A stretch of 64,000 nucleotides of DNA, taken from contig JAGNHB010000023.1 in assembly GCA_018001935.1 (NCBI GenBank), positions 1 through 64,000 of the forward strand, in the 5' to 3' direction. The DNA comes from Acidobacteriota bacterium. Lineage in GTDB: Bacteria > Acidobacteriota > JAAYUB01. Position numbers and translations under genes: made by a program. Positions 1-8,741 of this stretch are shown here, piece by piece. Position 1 is the stretch's first letter; each line of letters opens with the position of its first letter. The notes below the pieces were generated by a model. It searched no databases, was not told where the DNA came from, and saw nothing but the letters and a program-made list of their open reading frames with translations.

Positions 1-2
1 CG

Positions 3-695
3 GCGGAGGTGCCGGCGGCAACCGCGGAAGTGGCGGAAATCTCGCCGGGAGAACTGGCGGCGACGGCGGAAACGGCAAGGAGTTCCTCTGGGTTGCTGAC
101 GGCGACCGTGGAACCGTCAGGGGTCCAGTCGGGGATGCCGGCGGCGGAAACGCCGGGAACCCCGGCAGTAGCCGGGATCCCGCCGCAGATGCCGGTGGAA
201 CCGACACAAGCCCCGGGGACGGCAGGGATCCCGCCGGCGGTGCTGGCAACGGCGGAAGCGGAAGGGATCCCGCCGGAGGTTCAGGCGGCGGCGGAAGCGG
301 CGGGGATCCCCCCGGAGGTGCTGGCGGCGGCCGTGGCTGAGGCGGCGCGGGCGCAGGCGCGGGCGTCGTGGCTGGCACCGCTGAACGGCACGGGCGACCG
401 CAAGGGGGTCTTCGCCACGCTGACGGCGGCGGAGTACTACCGGGTGCTGGACGCGGTGGGCCGCGTGGTGCGCCCGGACAAGGCGGGGGCGATCCCGGCG
501 GAGCTGGCGCCGATCCTGGAGCGGCTGTCGCTGGACGCGTCGGAGTGGCTGGCGTCGGTTCAGGGCTACGAGCGCCGCTTCCGCCGGGTGGTGGGCTGCG
601 CCGGCCGCCTCGCGGAGCTGGCCCGCGCCGCCGGCCTCAAGTGGTTCCAGGGCGTCGCCGCCTGCCGCCGGCTCTTCCTCCCCGCCCGGGCATAG
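3..695 (+). CDS. Y1-type (REP-associated) transposase, C-terminal part, cut by window start
   Basis: The reading frame is open from the left edge, so only the C-terminal part is present. Its last ~100 residues resemble the C-terminal region of Y1_Tnp/RAYT-type transposases: a 'RPDKAGAIPAELAPILERL' segment, then a 'W' helix and 'RRFRRVVG'. This matches the 'DKRGAIP..LPPILERL' tail I recall from that family. The N-terminal HUH/Tyr catalytic domain would lie upstream of the window. The first ~110 visible residues are an Ala/Pro/Glu-rich repetitive stretch with several IPPxV units, unusual for a transposase and probably a linker. Such enzymes act on single-stranded palindromic DNA, and palindromic repeats occur elsewhere in the window (19574, 55271, 55321). 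The family call rests on remembered similarity, not a search. Confidence 0.6.
   Translation, partial: AEVPAATAEVAEISPGELAATAETARSSSGLLTATVEPSGVQSGMPAAETPGTPAVAGIPPQMPVEPTQAPGTAGIPPAVLATAEAEGIPPEVQAAAEAAGIPPEVLAAAVAEAARAQARASWLAPLNGTGDRKGVFATLTAAEYYRVLDAVGRVVRPDKAGAIPAELAPILERLSLDASEWLASVQGYERRFRRVVGCAGRLAELARAAGLKWFQGVAACRRLFLPARA
175..327 (+). repeat. Imperfect tandem repeats encoding IPPxV units
   Basis: The motif gggatcccgccg (or one base off) recurs at about 175, 226, 268 and 304, each time encoding G-I-P-P followed by an Ala/Glu-rich spacer of variable length. The repeat lies inside the transposase frame and keeps it open, so it reads as an expanding low-complexity linker, not a disruption. 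Confidence 0.6.
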
Positions 696-726
696 GAGAG
701 ATCCGTGAATGGGCCCTGGAGCGGGC

Positions 727-746
727 AGGGGCAATTATCCCCTTTT
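727..746 (+). terminator. Weak intrinsic terminator after the transposase
   Basis: A 5-bp stem (agggg/cccct) with a 7-nt AT-rich loop is followed by tttt on the plus strand, 32 bases after the transposase stop. The stem is short, so the call is tentative. Confidence 0.35.
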
Positions 747-775
747 CCGCGAAGAGTCCGTTCCGGATGGTCTTT

Positions 776-1363
776 TCATTTAAGCCGTTCGAGCGCCTGG
801 CGGGCCAGTTTTTCGGATGCCGTAAAATCGGCCTCCTCACTTCCCAGGCTCACACCAACGGTGAAATAGACCTCGCCCTTGAGCACATGAAGCCCCGCAC
901 CGGCCCGGAGACCCGTGCCTCCCCAAAAGGCCTTTTCTCCAAGATTCGGCACCGGTTTGACCTCGCCCAGAAGGCTGGCCGAGTCGTCGAACAGCTTTGG
1001 AGCCGATTGGCCATTGCGGCGCATCTTCTCCGGCATGGCGACGGTCTGGTTCACGGAGACCTGGACCTGACCGGCCTGGCGCCCCTCGGTCACGGCGGTG
1101 TAGGTCAGGATCTTCTGGCCCATGGGGTTGGTGACGACCTCGGGATCCTTGACCGACGCGCCCAGGGCGGCTTCGGCGTCCGCCTTCGTGACCAGCACGG
1201 CAGGATCCACCAATGCCAGGCTTTCAGGCCCTGTACCCCTCGGGCCGTCGGTGGCTGTCACGGCTCCGCCGGACTCTGAGACCTTATTGCCCCCACCGCA
1301 CCCTTCAAAGCACATCAGCATCCCGAGTACCACAAGACAGATTCCCGTCATTGTCCTTGCCAT
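776..1363 (-). CDS. Putative lipoprotein of unknown function
   Basis: A 195-aa protein with a hydrophobic N-terminus ending at a cysteine (C22, ...FEGC-GGG), consistent with a lipoprotein signal although the lipobox is not canonical. The start at 1363 was chosen over an upstream in-frame one because aaaggag lies a few bases before it and the signal sequence begins there. The mature part has a low-complexity linker and then a ~150-aa domain, with phrases such as KADAEAALG and LGEKAFWGG. It may be a small periplasmic binding or sensor fold like those in DUF3558-type lipoproteins, but I do not recognise the family with confidence. It is a single gene transcribed away from the methyltransferase operon. 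Confidence 0.7.
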   Translation of the reverse strand: MARTMTGICLVVLGMLMCFEGCGGGNKVSESGGAVTATDGPRGTGPESLALVDPAVLVTKADAEAALGASVKDPEVVTNPMGQKILTYTAVTEGRQAGQVQVSVNQTVAMPEKMRRNGQSAPKLFDDSASLLGEVKPVPNLGEKAFWGGTGLRAGAGLHVLKGEVYFTVGVSLGSEEADFTASEKLARQALERLK

Positions 1364-1459
1364 GTCGAACTCCTTTCCTCTGAATTCATGATCAAGCACA
1401 GGAAAGAGGACACTCACCATTCACAAGGAACGAGTGTCCTAATCCTGCCAATCCTGCTT

Positions 1460-2233
1460 CTATTGAGTGTCCTGTTCTCCTTCCCCGGTATCAGCCGTTA
1501 TTCCGATGATCCGACCGAACGCTGCGGAATACACCCCCCTTCCGGCGTGGACCACGAGGGAGGGGAGCTCTACGGCTTCACCCACGGGACCGGGTGTGAA
1601 GGCCATGAGAACCTGTTTCGCCCGGGCAGATTCCGGGAAGGGGAAGACCCGTCGGAAGGTTTCCAAGGCAAAACCACGGGAGGTTGCTATCTTGCGAACC
1701 TCCTTCTCACGCTCTGCGAGGTGGACCAGGAAAAGCCGTCCCGAATCCGCGAGAAACCGCCGGGCGGCGTCAAAAAGGGCGCCCAGGTCGAGGGTGAGCT
1801 CGTGCCGTGCCGCGGCCCGCTGCGGGTCGGGGTTCAGCCGGCCGCTCCCCACGGCCCTGAACGGAGGGTTCGAGAAGACGATATTCACTTGCGCGGGGAG
1901 CGGAGGCGACGCAAGGTCCCGCACGTCGCCTTGAATCACCGTGACCCGGCCCGCCGCGCCGTTTTCGACGACGTTTTCCGCAGCCAGCGCGGCCAACTCC
2001 GCCTGGATCTCGACGGCCCACAGGTGGCGGAACGGTTTCCGATGGAACAGGATCAGCGGGATGATCCCGCACCCGGTCCCGATCTCCAGGAGGTCGTCCT
2101 CCGGCCGGCACTGGACGAAGTCCGCCAGGAGGGGAGCGTCGAGGGCGAAGCGATAACCGCGGCCGGGCTGGCGAACGCGGATCTTCCCGTCAAGGAAACG
2201 GGTCGATGATACCGTGTCCGGGCTCGTGTTCAG
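1460..2233 (-). CDS. tRNA1(Val) adenine-N6 methyltransferase-like protein (TrmN6/YfiC family)
   Basis: A 257-aa class I SAM-dependent methyltransferase. The SAM-binding loop EIGTGCG is near residues 50-56 and the N6-adenine/glutamine MTase motif NPPF is at 122-125, followed by the C-terminal strand region. E. coli TrmN6 methylates A37 of tRNA-Val; the same role here is inferred from the family. No ATG, GTG or TTG starts the domain. The frame upstream runs inside the M23 gene, and the only sensible start is CTG at 2233, whose bases form CTGA with the M23 stop codon, a coupling overlap with ggggga just upstream. Co-transcribed with the M23 peptidase. Confidence 0.8.
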   Translation of the reverse strand: MNTSPDTVSSTRFLDGKIRVRQPGRGYRFALDAPLLADFVQCRPEDDLLEIGTGCGIIPLILFHRKPFRHLWAVEIQAELAALAAENVVENGAAGRVTVIQGDVRDLASPPLPAQVNIVFSNPPFRAVGSGRLNPDPQRAAARHELTLDLGALFDAARRFLADSGRLFLVHLAEREKEVRKIATSRGFALETFRRVFPFPESARAKQVLMAFTPGPVGEAVELPSLVVHAGRGVYSAAFGRIIGITADTGEGEQDTQ

Positions 2234-3123
2234 GATGGGTTCCCCCGGTTGAGGAAGAGGATCGGGTTGACAGGCTTGCCGTTCAGGTGGACCTCGTAGT
2301 GAAGGTGGGGCCCGGTGGAGCGGCCGGTACTCCCCACGTAGCCCACGCTGTCGCCTTTCTTCAGGCTCTGCCCGGTCCGGGCCTCGATGGCGGAGAGGTG
2401 CGCGTACCGGCTGGTGATCCCGTAACGGTGCCACAGGATCACGGTGTAGCCATAGCCCGACTGGGCGCCGGCAAAGAGGACCGTTCCGTCGGCGGCCGCG
2501 ACGACCCGGGCCCCGGAAGGGGCCGCGATGTCGAGCCCGGCATGGAAATCAGGGGCGCCGGAGAAGGGGTCCGGCCGGCCGCCGAACCAGGAACTGATGT
2601 AACCCCGGACCGGCCACTCGCTGGGGATGGAGGAGAGGAACAGGCTCCGCTCCAGAGTCTCGTTCTTCATGCGAACGAGGGAACTCTCGAGTTCCTTCAT
2701 CCGCCGCCTCAGATCGGGGAGCCGCTCGGGGCCGTTGAGCCCGAGCCCCTGCAGCGCCCTTCCGCCGATTCCGCCCATGCCGCCGCTGGTGGAAACCGGG
2801 TTCCCCATGTCGATTCCCGCCAGGTGGCTGATGGTTCGGGTCATGGTTTCCATGTAGGCGAGTTTCTCCGTCAGGCCCTCCGTCTCCGCACGGAAGCGGA
2901 CGTTCTCCTCCCGCAGTTTCCCGAGGGTCTCCACCGTGCGCTCGTAGCCGTCGAGCCGGGAAATGGCCGTGAAATAGCGGAAAGTGGCGAAGAGGCCAAC
3001 GACAACGAAAGCCAGGGCCACGGACGCAAAAAGGTACAGGATGCGGGGAGACACCCGGAACTGCCGCATTCGGCGGGAGTCGCGCGGAACAATGATGATC
3101 GTGAACAGTCTCTCTTTTTTCAT
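2230..3123 (-). CDS. Membrane-anchored M23 (LytM-type) peptidoglycan endopeptidase
   Basis: A 297-aa protein. A basic N-terminus and one transmembrane helix (about residues 27-50) are followed by a coiled-coil region (about 65-165) and a C-terminal M23 domain. Zn-ligand motifs are visible: HxxxD in DFHAGLDIA and HLH in TGPHLHYEV, plus the conserved YAHLS. It should therefore be an active metalloendopeptidase cutting stem-peptide cross-links, or an activator of amidases. The coiled coil plus LytM arrangement resembles EnvC/MepM-type proteins. The TrmN6-like gene overlaps its stop by four bases. A promoter-like sequence precedes it. Confidence 0.9.
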   Translation of the reverse strand: MKKERLFTIIIVPRDSRRMRQFRVSPRILYLFASVALAFVVVGLFATFRYFTAISRLDGYERTVETLGKLREENVRFRAETEGLTEKLAYMETMTRTISHLAGIDMGNPVSTSGGMGGIGGRALQGLGLNGPERLPDLRRRMKELESSLVRMKNETLERSLFLSSIPSEWPVRGYISSWFGGRPDPFSGAPDFHAGLDIAAPSGARVVAAADGTVLFAGAQSGYGYTVILWHRYGITSRYAHLSAIEARTGQSLKKGDSVGYVGSTGRSTGPHLHYEVHLNGKPVNPILFLNRGNPS

Positions 3124-3171
3124 GCCTGTCCGAAGCGTTCAATCGTCATGGCACAGCCGGTTCGAAACGCC

Positions 3172-3199
3172 ATTTTACTTGAAATGGGGAAAGCGTCAA
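3172..3199 (-). promoter_or_regulatory. Sigma-70-type promoter for the M23-TrmN6 operon
   Basis: On the minus strand, TTGACG (3199-3194) and TAAAAT (3177-3172) are separated by 16 bp, about 50 bp upstream of the M23 start. Both hexamers are 5/6 matches. Confidence 0.55.
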
Positions 3200-3224
3200 G
3201 TCGGAAAAACAAATGTGAAAAGAT

Positions 3225-3253
3225 TTGCCCGACCGACGCGATCATGATATGCT
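3225..3253 (+). promoter_or_regulatory. Promoter-like sequence before the chaperone-mutS operon
   Basis: TTGCCC (3225-3230), a 17-bp spacer and TATGCT (3248-3253), each 4/6 to consensus, lie 100 bp before the first plus-strand gene. Confidence 0.4.
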
Positions 3254-3352
3254 CGCAAGCCGGTTTTCAAAGCCGGGCCCTTGGGACGAAGGGCGTCGGA
3301 CGAACGCTTCTCCCGGCCCCTTCGGGAGAACCGCCGTGATCGAGGCGAAGTC

Positions 3353-4339
3353 ATGCAGCCAGGGTTGAGACCGTTGAAACACGCCTGCTTCGTCCTGTCG
3401 ATGGTTGCACTGTCGAGCGCCTGCGGAACCGGCCCGGGAAGCGGGCCCGAGCGGCGGGGCAAGGGCGGCGCGGCGACGTCCCCCGTGGTCTTGCGGGTGG
3501 GTGACAACATCTCCACCCTTGCCGATTTCCTGAGTTTCCGGAGCAATGTGGAACGGCGCCTCGGGATCACGGGCCTGGCCGGCCCCGCGGAACGTACGGA
3601 GCTTCTGAACCACTTTGTCCTGAGCCGTTTGTGCCGGGTTGCAGCGAGCACCGAAGGGGTCCGGATCACCGATGCGGACCGGGCGAACCTGGCCCGGGGA
3701 CTGGGGCTGAAAGGCGAGGAGGCGGACGGCCTGCCGGAGGACGAACTGCTCCTGCTCGCTCTGCAGCGGTCCCGGGACATCCGGGTGCCGGAAGTCACCG
3801 AGGAGGAGATGCAGGCGTATTACAACGCGCGGCGGGGGGATTTCGATCTGCCCGTCGGGTGGCACGTCCGGGAGATCCTGGTGGACGACCCCGCGCTGGC
3901 CCGGCAGCTGTTCCAGGAGTTGGTCGAGGGGGGGAAAGGCCGCTTCGCGCACTACGCGAGGCAGTTTTCCCTCTCCCCGTCCCGGGAAGCCGGCGGGGAC
4001 ATGGGAACCTTCCACCCGGGAGACCTGCCTTCCGAGTTCGAGCGAGTCATCCGCACCTTGCGTCCGGGCGCCTTGTCGGGGGTGGTCAACACTCAGTACG
4101 GCCATCACATCTTCTACCTCGAGGAGGTCGTCCATGCACACGCCGCCCGGTACCCGGAAGTCCGGGAACGGATCCGGTCGACGCTGCGGCAGGAAAAGGA
4201 ACGACAACTGGCCGACGAGCTTCGGAACGCACTTTTCGAGAAATATCGTCCGGTCCTTTTCACGAGATCCCTGGATTTCCGCCCGGACCGGAACCTGCTC
4301 TCACCGAAAATCACCGTGGAGGAATTCGATGCCCACTGA
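3353..4339 (+). CDS. Parvulin-type peptidyl-prolyl isomerase lipoprotein (SurA/PrsA-like)
   Basis: A 328-aa protein with a signal sequence ending in LSSAC (C24), suggesting lipidation. A SurA-N-like helical region covers about 45-150. A parvulin (PpiC) domain covers about 165-270, with the characteristic WHVREILVDD, ARQFSLSPS, GGDMGTF and YGHHIFYLEE segments. It should help fold outer-membrane or secreted proteins. The ATG at 3353 was chosen because it starts the signal peptide and has gaggcga before it; upstream in-frame codons do not. Its 3' end overlaps the next chaperone gene by 11 bases, so the two are translationally linked. Confidence 0.85.
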   Translation: MQPGLRPLKHACFVLSMVALSSACGTGPGSGPERRGKGGAATSPVVLRVGDNISTLADFLSFRSNVERRLGITGLAGPAERTELLNHFVLSRLCRVAASTEGVRITDADRANLARGLGLKGEEADGLPEDELLLLALQRSRDIRVPEVTEEEMQAYYNARRGDFDLPVGWHVREILVDDPALARQLFQELVEGGKGRFAHYARQFSLSPSREAGGDMGTFHPGDLPSEFERVIRTLRPGALSGVVNTQYGHHIFYLEEVVHAHAARYPEVRERIRSTLRQEKERQLADELRNALFEKYRPVLFTRSLDFRPDRNLLSPKITVEEFDAH

Positions 4340-5357
4340 GAAGATCGTCCGCCTGGCCCTCCTCGCCGCCCTCGTGGCCGGCGCCGCCATATCCGCCCGT
4401 GCGGAAGTGCTCGAACAGATCGTCGCCCAGGTCAACGGAGAGATCATCACCCTCTCCGAGTACACCCGCGAGAAGAACATGGTTTACCAGATGATGCGGT
4501 CCCAGTTCACCGGGCAGGAGCTGACGCGGCGTTACGCCGAGGCCCTCGGCCAGATCCTGCCCAACATGATCAACGAGATCCTCCTCCTCGAGAAGGCGAA
4601 GGAATACGGGTTCAGCACGGACCTCGACCTGGAGGCCCGGCAGTTCGTCGAGGACATGATGAAGCGCGAGCGGATCCCCAACCTGGAGGCGCTCAAGCAG
4701 GAGATGAGCAAGCAGGGCATCACCTACAGCCAGTACTTCGAGGGCCTTAAGAAACAGATCCTTCTGAACCGGATGCGGGGCGCCATCGTGCGCCAGCGGG
4801 TGAAGGTCATGAAGGATGAACTCGAGAAATACTACAAGGAGCACGCGAACGAATTCGCCCTTCCCGCAAAGGTCGAACTCCAGGAGATCGTGATCTACTC
4901 CAAGGACAAGACCCGGGATCAACTCAAGGCGAAGGCGGCCGAGGTCGAGACCCGCCTGAAGGGTGGCGAGGCTTTCGAGGAGGTCGCCAAGGCGCTGTCC
5001 GAAGGTCCGACCGCCGCGCAAGGCGGCAAGATCGGTTCTTTTGCCACCAATGCCCTCTCCGCCACCATCGGCAAGGCGATCACCGGGCTCGGTCCCGGTC
5101 AGACCGCCGGCCCCCTGGAGACGGACTACGGGATGGTCGTGGTTCGCGTCACCGCCCTGACCCCCTCCCAGCTCAAGCCTTTCGACGAGGTCAAGGACCA
5201 GATCGAGGACGACATTTTCCGGGTGAAGGTGGGGCCGGTCATCGAGACTTACGTCAAGGAACTCCGGGAGGACGCCTACATCAACGTCTCCCCGGAATTC
5301 CGGGCCGACTACAACCCCGAAACCCAGGTCAAGCCCCTCGAGGGGGAAACCCGCTAG
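4329..5357 (+). CDS. Periplasmic chaperone/peptidyl-prolyl isomerase, SurA family
   Basis: A 342-aa protein with a cleavable signal peptide (AISARA-EV, about residue 24). An N-terminal chaperone domain starts with EQIVAQVNGEIITLSEY, the usual SurA opening. A single parvulin domain (about 190-280) contains VELQEIVIYSK, GGKIGSF and DYGMVVVRV. E. coli SurA has two parvulin domains; this one is shorter with one, like many non-proteobacterial homologues. It overlaps the preceding lipoprotein isomerase gene by 11 bases and is followed 23 bp later by mutS. Likely role: escorting outer-membrane proteins such as the type II secretin through the periplasm (inference). Confidence 0.88.
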   Translation: MPTEKIVRLALLAALVAGAAISARAEVLEQIVAQVNGEIITLSEYTREKNMVYQMMRSQFTGQELTRRYAEALGQILPNMINEILLLEKAKEYGFSTDLDLEARQFVEDMMKRERIPNLEALKQEMSKQGITYSQYFEGLKKQILLNRMRGAIVRQRVKVMKDELEKYYKEHANEFALPAKVELQEIVIYSKDKTRDQLKAKAAEVETRLKGGEAFEEVAKALSEGPTAAQGGKIGSFATNALSATIGKAITGLGPGQTAGPLETDYGMVVVRVTALTPSQLKPFDEVKDQIEDDIFRVKVGPVIETYVKELREDAYINVSPEFRADYNPETQVKPLEGETR

Positions 5358-5380
5358 CGCGGTCCCGCCGGGGAGTCGAC

Positions 5381-7879
5381 ATGAACGATCACGCCACCCC
5401 CATGATGCGGCAGTACCAGGAAGTGAAACGCCGCTTCCCGGGCAAGCTGGTCTTCTTCCGCCTGGGGGATTTCTACGAGATGTTCTTCGACGATGCCGTG
5501 ACCGCGTCCCGCGAGATGGAAATCACCCTCACCTCGCGAAACCGGGACCGGGGCGGCGAGCCCATCCCCATGTGCGGCGTCCCCCACCATGCCCTCGAGG
5601 GTTACCTGACCAAACTGGTCCGAAAGGGCTACAAGGTGGTCGTGTGCGAGCAGACGGAGGACCCCCGGCCGGGGCATCTGGTCCGGCGCGAGGTCTCCCG
5701 CGTGGTGACGCCCGGGACCGTCACCGAGGACGCGATGCTGGACCCCCGGACCAACAACTTCCTCGCCGGGGTGGTCCAGCGGGGCGACGGATTCGGGGCC
5801 GCCTTCCTGGACGTGAGCACGGGGGATTTCTTCGTGACCCAGTACCGGGGCGAGGAACCCGGTGCCCGCCTGGCCGCGGAAGTCAACCACTTCCAGCCGG
5901 CGGAGATCCTCTACCCCCCCTCCAACGCGCCCCTCTTCGCCGACCGGACCATGAAGGTCCTGTTGGAGGACACGGTCCGCACCGAACTGGAGGAGGAGGC
6001 TTTCCGGCCCGACACCGCCCGCGCGAGACTTCTGGAGGTGCTGAAGACCTCCAGCCTGGCGGGCTTCGGGCTCGAAGGCCGGGACCTCGCGGAGGCGGCG
6101 GCCGGCGCAGTGGTCCACTACGCCCGGGACGGCAACCTGCTCAACCTGGAGAACCTGGACGGCATCCGTTACTTCGAGTCCACCGACTTTCTCCGGCTGG
6201 ACGCCGAGAGCATCGCAAACCTCGAGCTGATCACCGCGGGCGGCGGGGGACGCAAGCACACCCTCCTCTCGGTCCTGGACCACACGGTCACGGGGATGGG
6301 GGGGCGGCTCCTCAAGTCCTGGATCCTGCGGCCCCTGCTGGACCTCGAGGAGATCCACCGCCGCCACGGGGCGGTGGGGGAGTTGTTCGGCTCCTTCCGG
6401 GCCCGGGACACCCTTCGGCGCTGCCTCTCCGGGATCCTCGACGTGGAAAGGCTGATGGGCAAGGTGACCCTCGGCACCGTGCGGCCGCGGGAGCTCCTGG
6501 CGCTAAAGGTTTCCCTGGGGCGGTTCCCCGAGTTGAACGCCCTGCTGGGGGGCCTGGACGCCCCCCTGTTCCGGGAGCTGTCCCTCCGCTTCGACCCGGC
6601 GGAGGACTTGTGGGAACTGCTGGAGCGGACCCTCCACGAGGACCCGCCCGCGACCATCAACGAGGGCGGGCTCATCCGCGACGGATACCGCGCCGATCTG
6701 GACGAACTGCGGGCCCTGGCCCACGGCGGGAAGTCCCTGATCGCCGGGATCGAGGCGAGAGAGCGGGAACGGACGGGCATCAGCTCCCTCAAGATCGGGT
6801 ACAACCGGGTGTTCGGGTATTTTTTGGAGGTCACCCGGGCCAACGCCCACCTGGTTCCCGAGGACTACATCCGCAAGCAGACCCTGGTGAACGCCGAGCG
6901 TTACGTCACCCCCGAGTTGAAGGAACTCGAGGAGAAAGTGCTCCACGCCGAGGAACGTATGGTGACCCTGGAGCGGGAGATCTTCCAGGAAGCCCGGCGG
7001 TCGGTCGCCGAGCAGTCCCGCCGGGTGCTGGCCTCGGCGCGGGTCGCCGCCGCGGTGGACGTCCTGGCGGCACTGGCGGAAGCGGCCGTGCGCAACCGGT
7101 ACGCCCGCCCCGATGTGGACGCGTCGCTGGTTCTCGAGGTGCGCAACGGACGACACCCCGTGGTGGAACGGACCGAAGAGAGCTTCATCCCCAACGACTG
7201 CCTTCTGGACGGGGAGGAAAACCAGCTCGTCGTCCTCACCGGCCCCAACATGGGCGGGAAGAGCACTTACCTGCGTCAGGCGGCCCTCATCGTCATCCTG
7301 GCGCAGATGGGGTCCTTCGTCCCCGCGGACGCCGCCCGGGTGGGGATCGTCGACCAGGTCTTCACCCGGGTCGGGGCCTCCGACAATCTGGCCCAGGGGC
7401 GGTCCACCTTCATGGTGGAGATGATCGAAACGGCCAACATCCTCAACACCTGCACGCCCCGCAGCCTGGTGCTGCTGGACGAGGTCGGGCGCGGGACGGC
7501 CACGTTCGACGGCCTCTCCATCGCCTGGAGCGTGGCGGAGTTCCTTCTCGTCACCGAAGGCCGCAACGCCCGGACCCTCTTCGCCACCCACTACCACGAG
7601 TTGACCCGCCTCGACGACCTCTACCCCAACGTGAAGAATTACTGCGTAACGGTGCGGGAGGGTGTCGACGAGATCGTTTTTCTCCGCAAGGTCGTGGCGG
7701 GTCGCGGCGCCCGCAGCTACGGCATCGAGGTGGCCCGGCTGGCGGGGATGCCCCGGGAGGTGACCCAGCGGGCCACGGAGATCCTCCGTAAACTGGAGCG
7801 CAAGGAGATCGATTTGGCGGGCCGATCCAAGCCGGCCCTCGCTCCCGCGCCCTACGTCCAGAAACGCCTTTTCGAGTGA
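5381..7879 (+). CDS. mutS: DNA mismatch repair protein MutS
   Basis: An 832-aa, full-length MutS. The mismatch-reading motif F31-Y32-E33 sits in GDFYEMFFDDA. The connector, lever and clamp regions follow, and the ABC-type ATPase has Walker A GPNMGGKST (about residue 621), Walker B LVLLDEVGRGT and the FATHYHEL switch. MutS recognises base mismatches and small loops and recruits MutL; mutL is not in the window. The gene is 23 bp downstream of the SurA-type gene and 9 bp upstream of the Nif3-family gene, suggesting one transcript. Confidence 0.97.
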   Translation: MNDHATPMMRQYQEVKRRFPGKLVFFRLGDFYEMFFDDAVTASREMEITLTSRNRDRGGEPIPMCGVPHHALEGYLTKLVRKGYKVVVCEQTEDPRPGHLVRREVSRVVTPGTVTEDAMLDPRTNNFLAGVVQRGDGFGAAFLDVSTGDFFVTQYRGEEPGARLAAEVNHFQPAEILYPPSNAPLFADRTMKVLLEDTVRTELEEEAFRPDTARARLLEVLKTSSLAGFGLEGRDLAEAAAGAVVHYARDGNLLNLENLDGIRYFESTDFLRLDAESIANLELITAGGGGRKHTLLSVLDHTVTGMGGRLLKSWILRPLLDLEEIHRRHGAVGELFGSFRARDTLRRCLSGILDVERLMGKVTLGTVRPRELLALKVSLGRFPELNALLGGLDAPLFRELSLRFDPAEDLWELLERTLHEDPPATINEGGLIRDGYRADLDELRALAHGGKSLIAGIEARERERTGISSLKIGYNRVFGYFLEVTRANAHLVPEDYIRKQTLVNAERYVTPELKELEEKVLHAEERMVTLEREIFQEARRSVAEQSRRVLASARVAAAVDVLAALAEAAVRNRYARPDVDASLVLEVRNGRHPVVERTEESFIPNDCLLDGEENQLVVLTGPNMGGKSTYLRQAALIVILAQMGSFVPADAARVGIVDQVFTRVGASDNLAQGRSTFMVEMIETANILNTCTPRSLVLLDEVGRGTATFDGLSIAWSVAEFLLVTEGRNARTLFATHYHELTRLDDLYPNVKNYCVTVREGVDEIVFLRKVVAGRGARSYGIEVARLAGMPREVTQRATEILRKLERKEIDLAGRSKPALAPAPYVQKRLFE

Positions 7880-7888
7880 GGTGTCCCC

Positions 7889-8641
7889 ATGGAACTGAAA
7901 GCCCTGGTCCGCTGCCTCGACGAACTCCTGGACACTCACTCCATCGAGGACGAGTCCCCCAACGGCCTGCAGGTGGAAGGGCGCGCCGGCGTTCGCCGCG
8001 TCGCCTTCGCCGTGGACTATTCCCCCGAGTTCGCCGAGATCGCCGCGGCCGACGGGGCCGACCTCCTCTTCGTCCACCACGGGGCGATCTGGGGCTCGCT
8101 CCGCTACGTCCGCGGCGTGGCCCGGGCCTTTTTACAACCCCTCTTCCGCCACGACCTGTCGCTCTACGTGGCCCACCTCCCCCTGGACGTGCACCCCGAA
8201 CTCGGTCACGGGGCCTGCATGGCCCGACGGCTGGAACTGGGAGACACGGTGCCCTTCGGGCCTTATCGGGGCAAGTGGGTGGGTGTCCTCGGTTGTCTGG
8301 CGGAACCGGTGGCCCGGGAGGCCTTCCTGGAGCGGGTTCGCGAGCGAGTGTCCCCCGAGGCGCAACTCCTGCCCTTCGGCCCCGACCGGGCCCACCGGGT
8401 CGCCATCGTGAGCGGCGGGGGGGCGAAGATGGCCCCCGAGGCCGCCGAGGCCGGCGCCGACTTCTTCCTGACGGGGGAGACGTCCCACGGGGCCTACCAC
8501 CCGGCCCGGGCCGCCGGCGTCAACCTCTGCTTCGGCGGGCACTACCGCACCGAGACCTTCGGCGTCCTCGCGGTGATGGAGCGCGTCCGCGCCGACCTGG
8601 GCCTCGAGTGCCGGTACTACGACTTCCCCACCCCCTTCTGA
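7889..8641 (+). CDS. Nif3-like dinuclear metal center protein (GTP cyclohydrolase 1 type 2 family)
   Basis: A 250-aa protein of the NIF3/YbgI family. The metal-binding FVHHGAIWG (H63-H64) and the C-terminal GHYRTETFG that completes the di-metal site are both present, as is the opening SPNGLQVEG. Members form hexameric toroids; the physiological reaction is unsettled for most of them. The length is the compact form without the inserted CutA1-like domain. It is 9 bp after mutS and ends that operon; the next gene is convergent. Confidence 0.9.
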   Translation: MELKALVRCLDELLDTHSIEDESPNGLQVEGRAGVRRVAFAVDYSPEFAEIAAADGADLLFVHHGAIWGSLRYVRGVARAFLQPLFRHDLSLYVAHLPLDVHPELGHGACMARRLELGDTVPFGPYRGKWVGVLGCLAEPVAREAFLERVRERVSPEAQLLPFGPDRAHRVAIVSGGGAKMAPEAAEAGADFFLTGETSHGAYHPARAAGVNLCFGGHYRTETFGVLAVMERVRADLGLECRYYDFPTPF

Positions 8642-8741
8642 ACCCCGCCCGCGACGCGGGGCCGACAGACGGGCGCGGCAGTTCGCCCCGCGGCGCCCGG
8701 GCCCGGCGCAAGGTCCGGGGAAGCGCCCCGGGCAAGGAGCT

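Noticed and set aside
2234-2434. ATG start at 2434 for the TrmN6-like gene
   Set aside because: It would overlap the catalytic end of the M23 gene by 200 bases, and the extra residues are Arg/Pro-rich shadow sequence.
5572-7791. Very long Arg/Pro/Gly-rich frame over mutS and similar long frames over other genes
   Set aside because: High-GC shadow frames: biased composition, no domains, and they lie over well-identified genes in another frame.
8715-8731. Terminator after the LRR gene (ccgggg/cccccgg-type hairpin)
   Set aside because: A 6-bp stem exists but no T-run follows on either strand, and GC-rich hairpins of this size are common here by chance.
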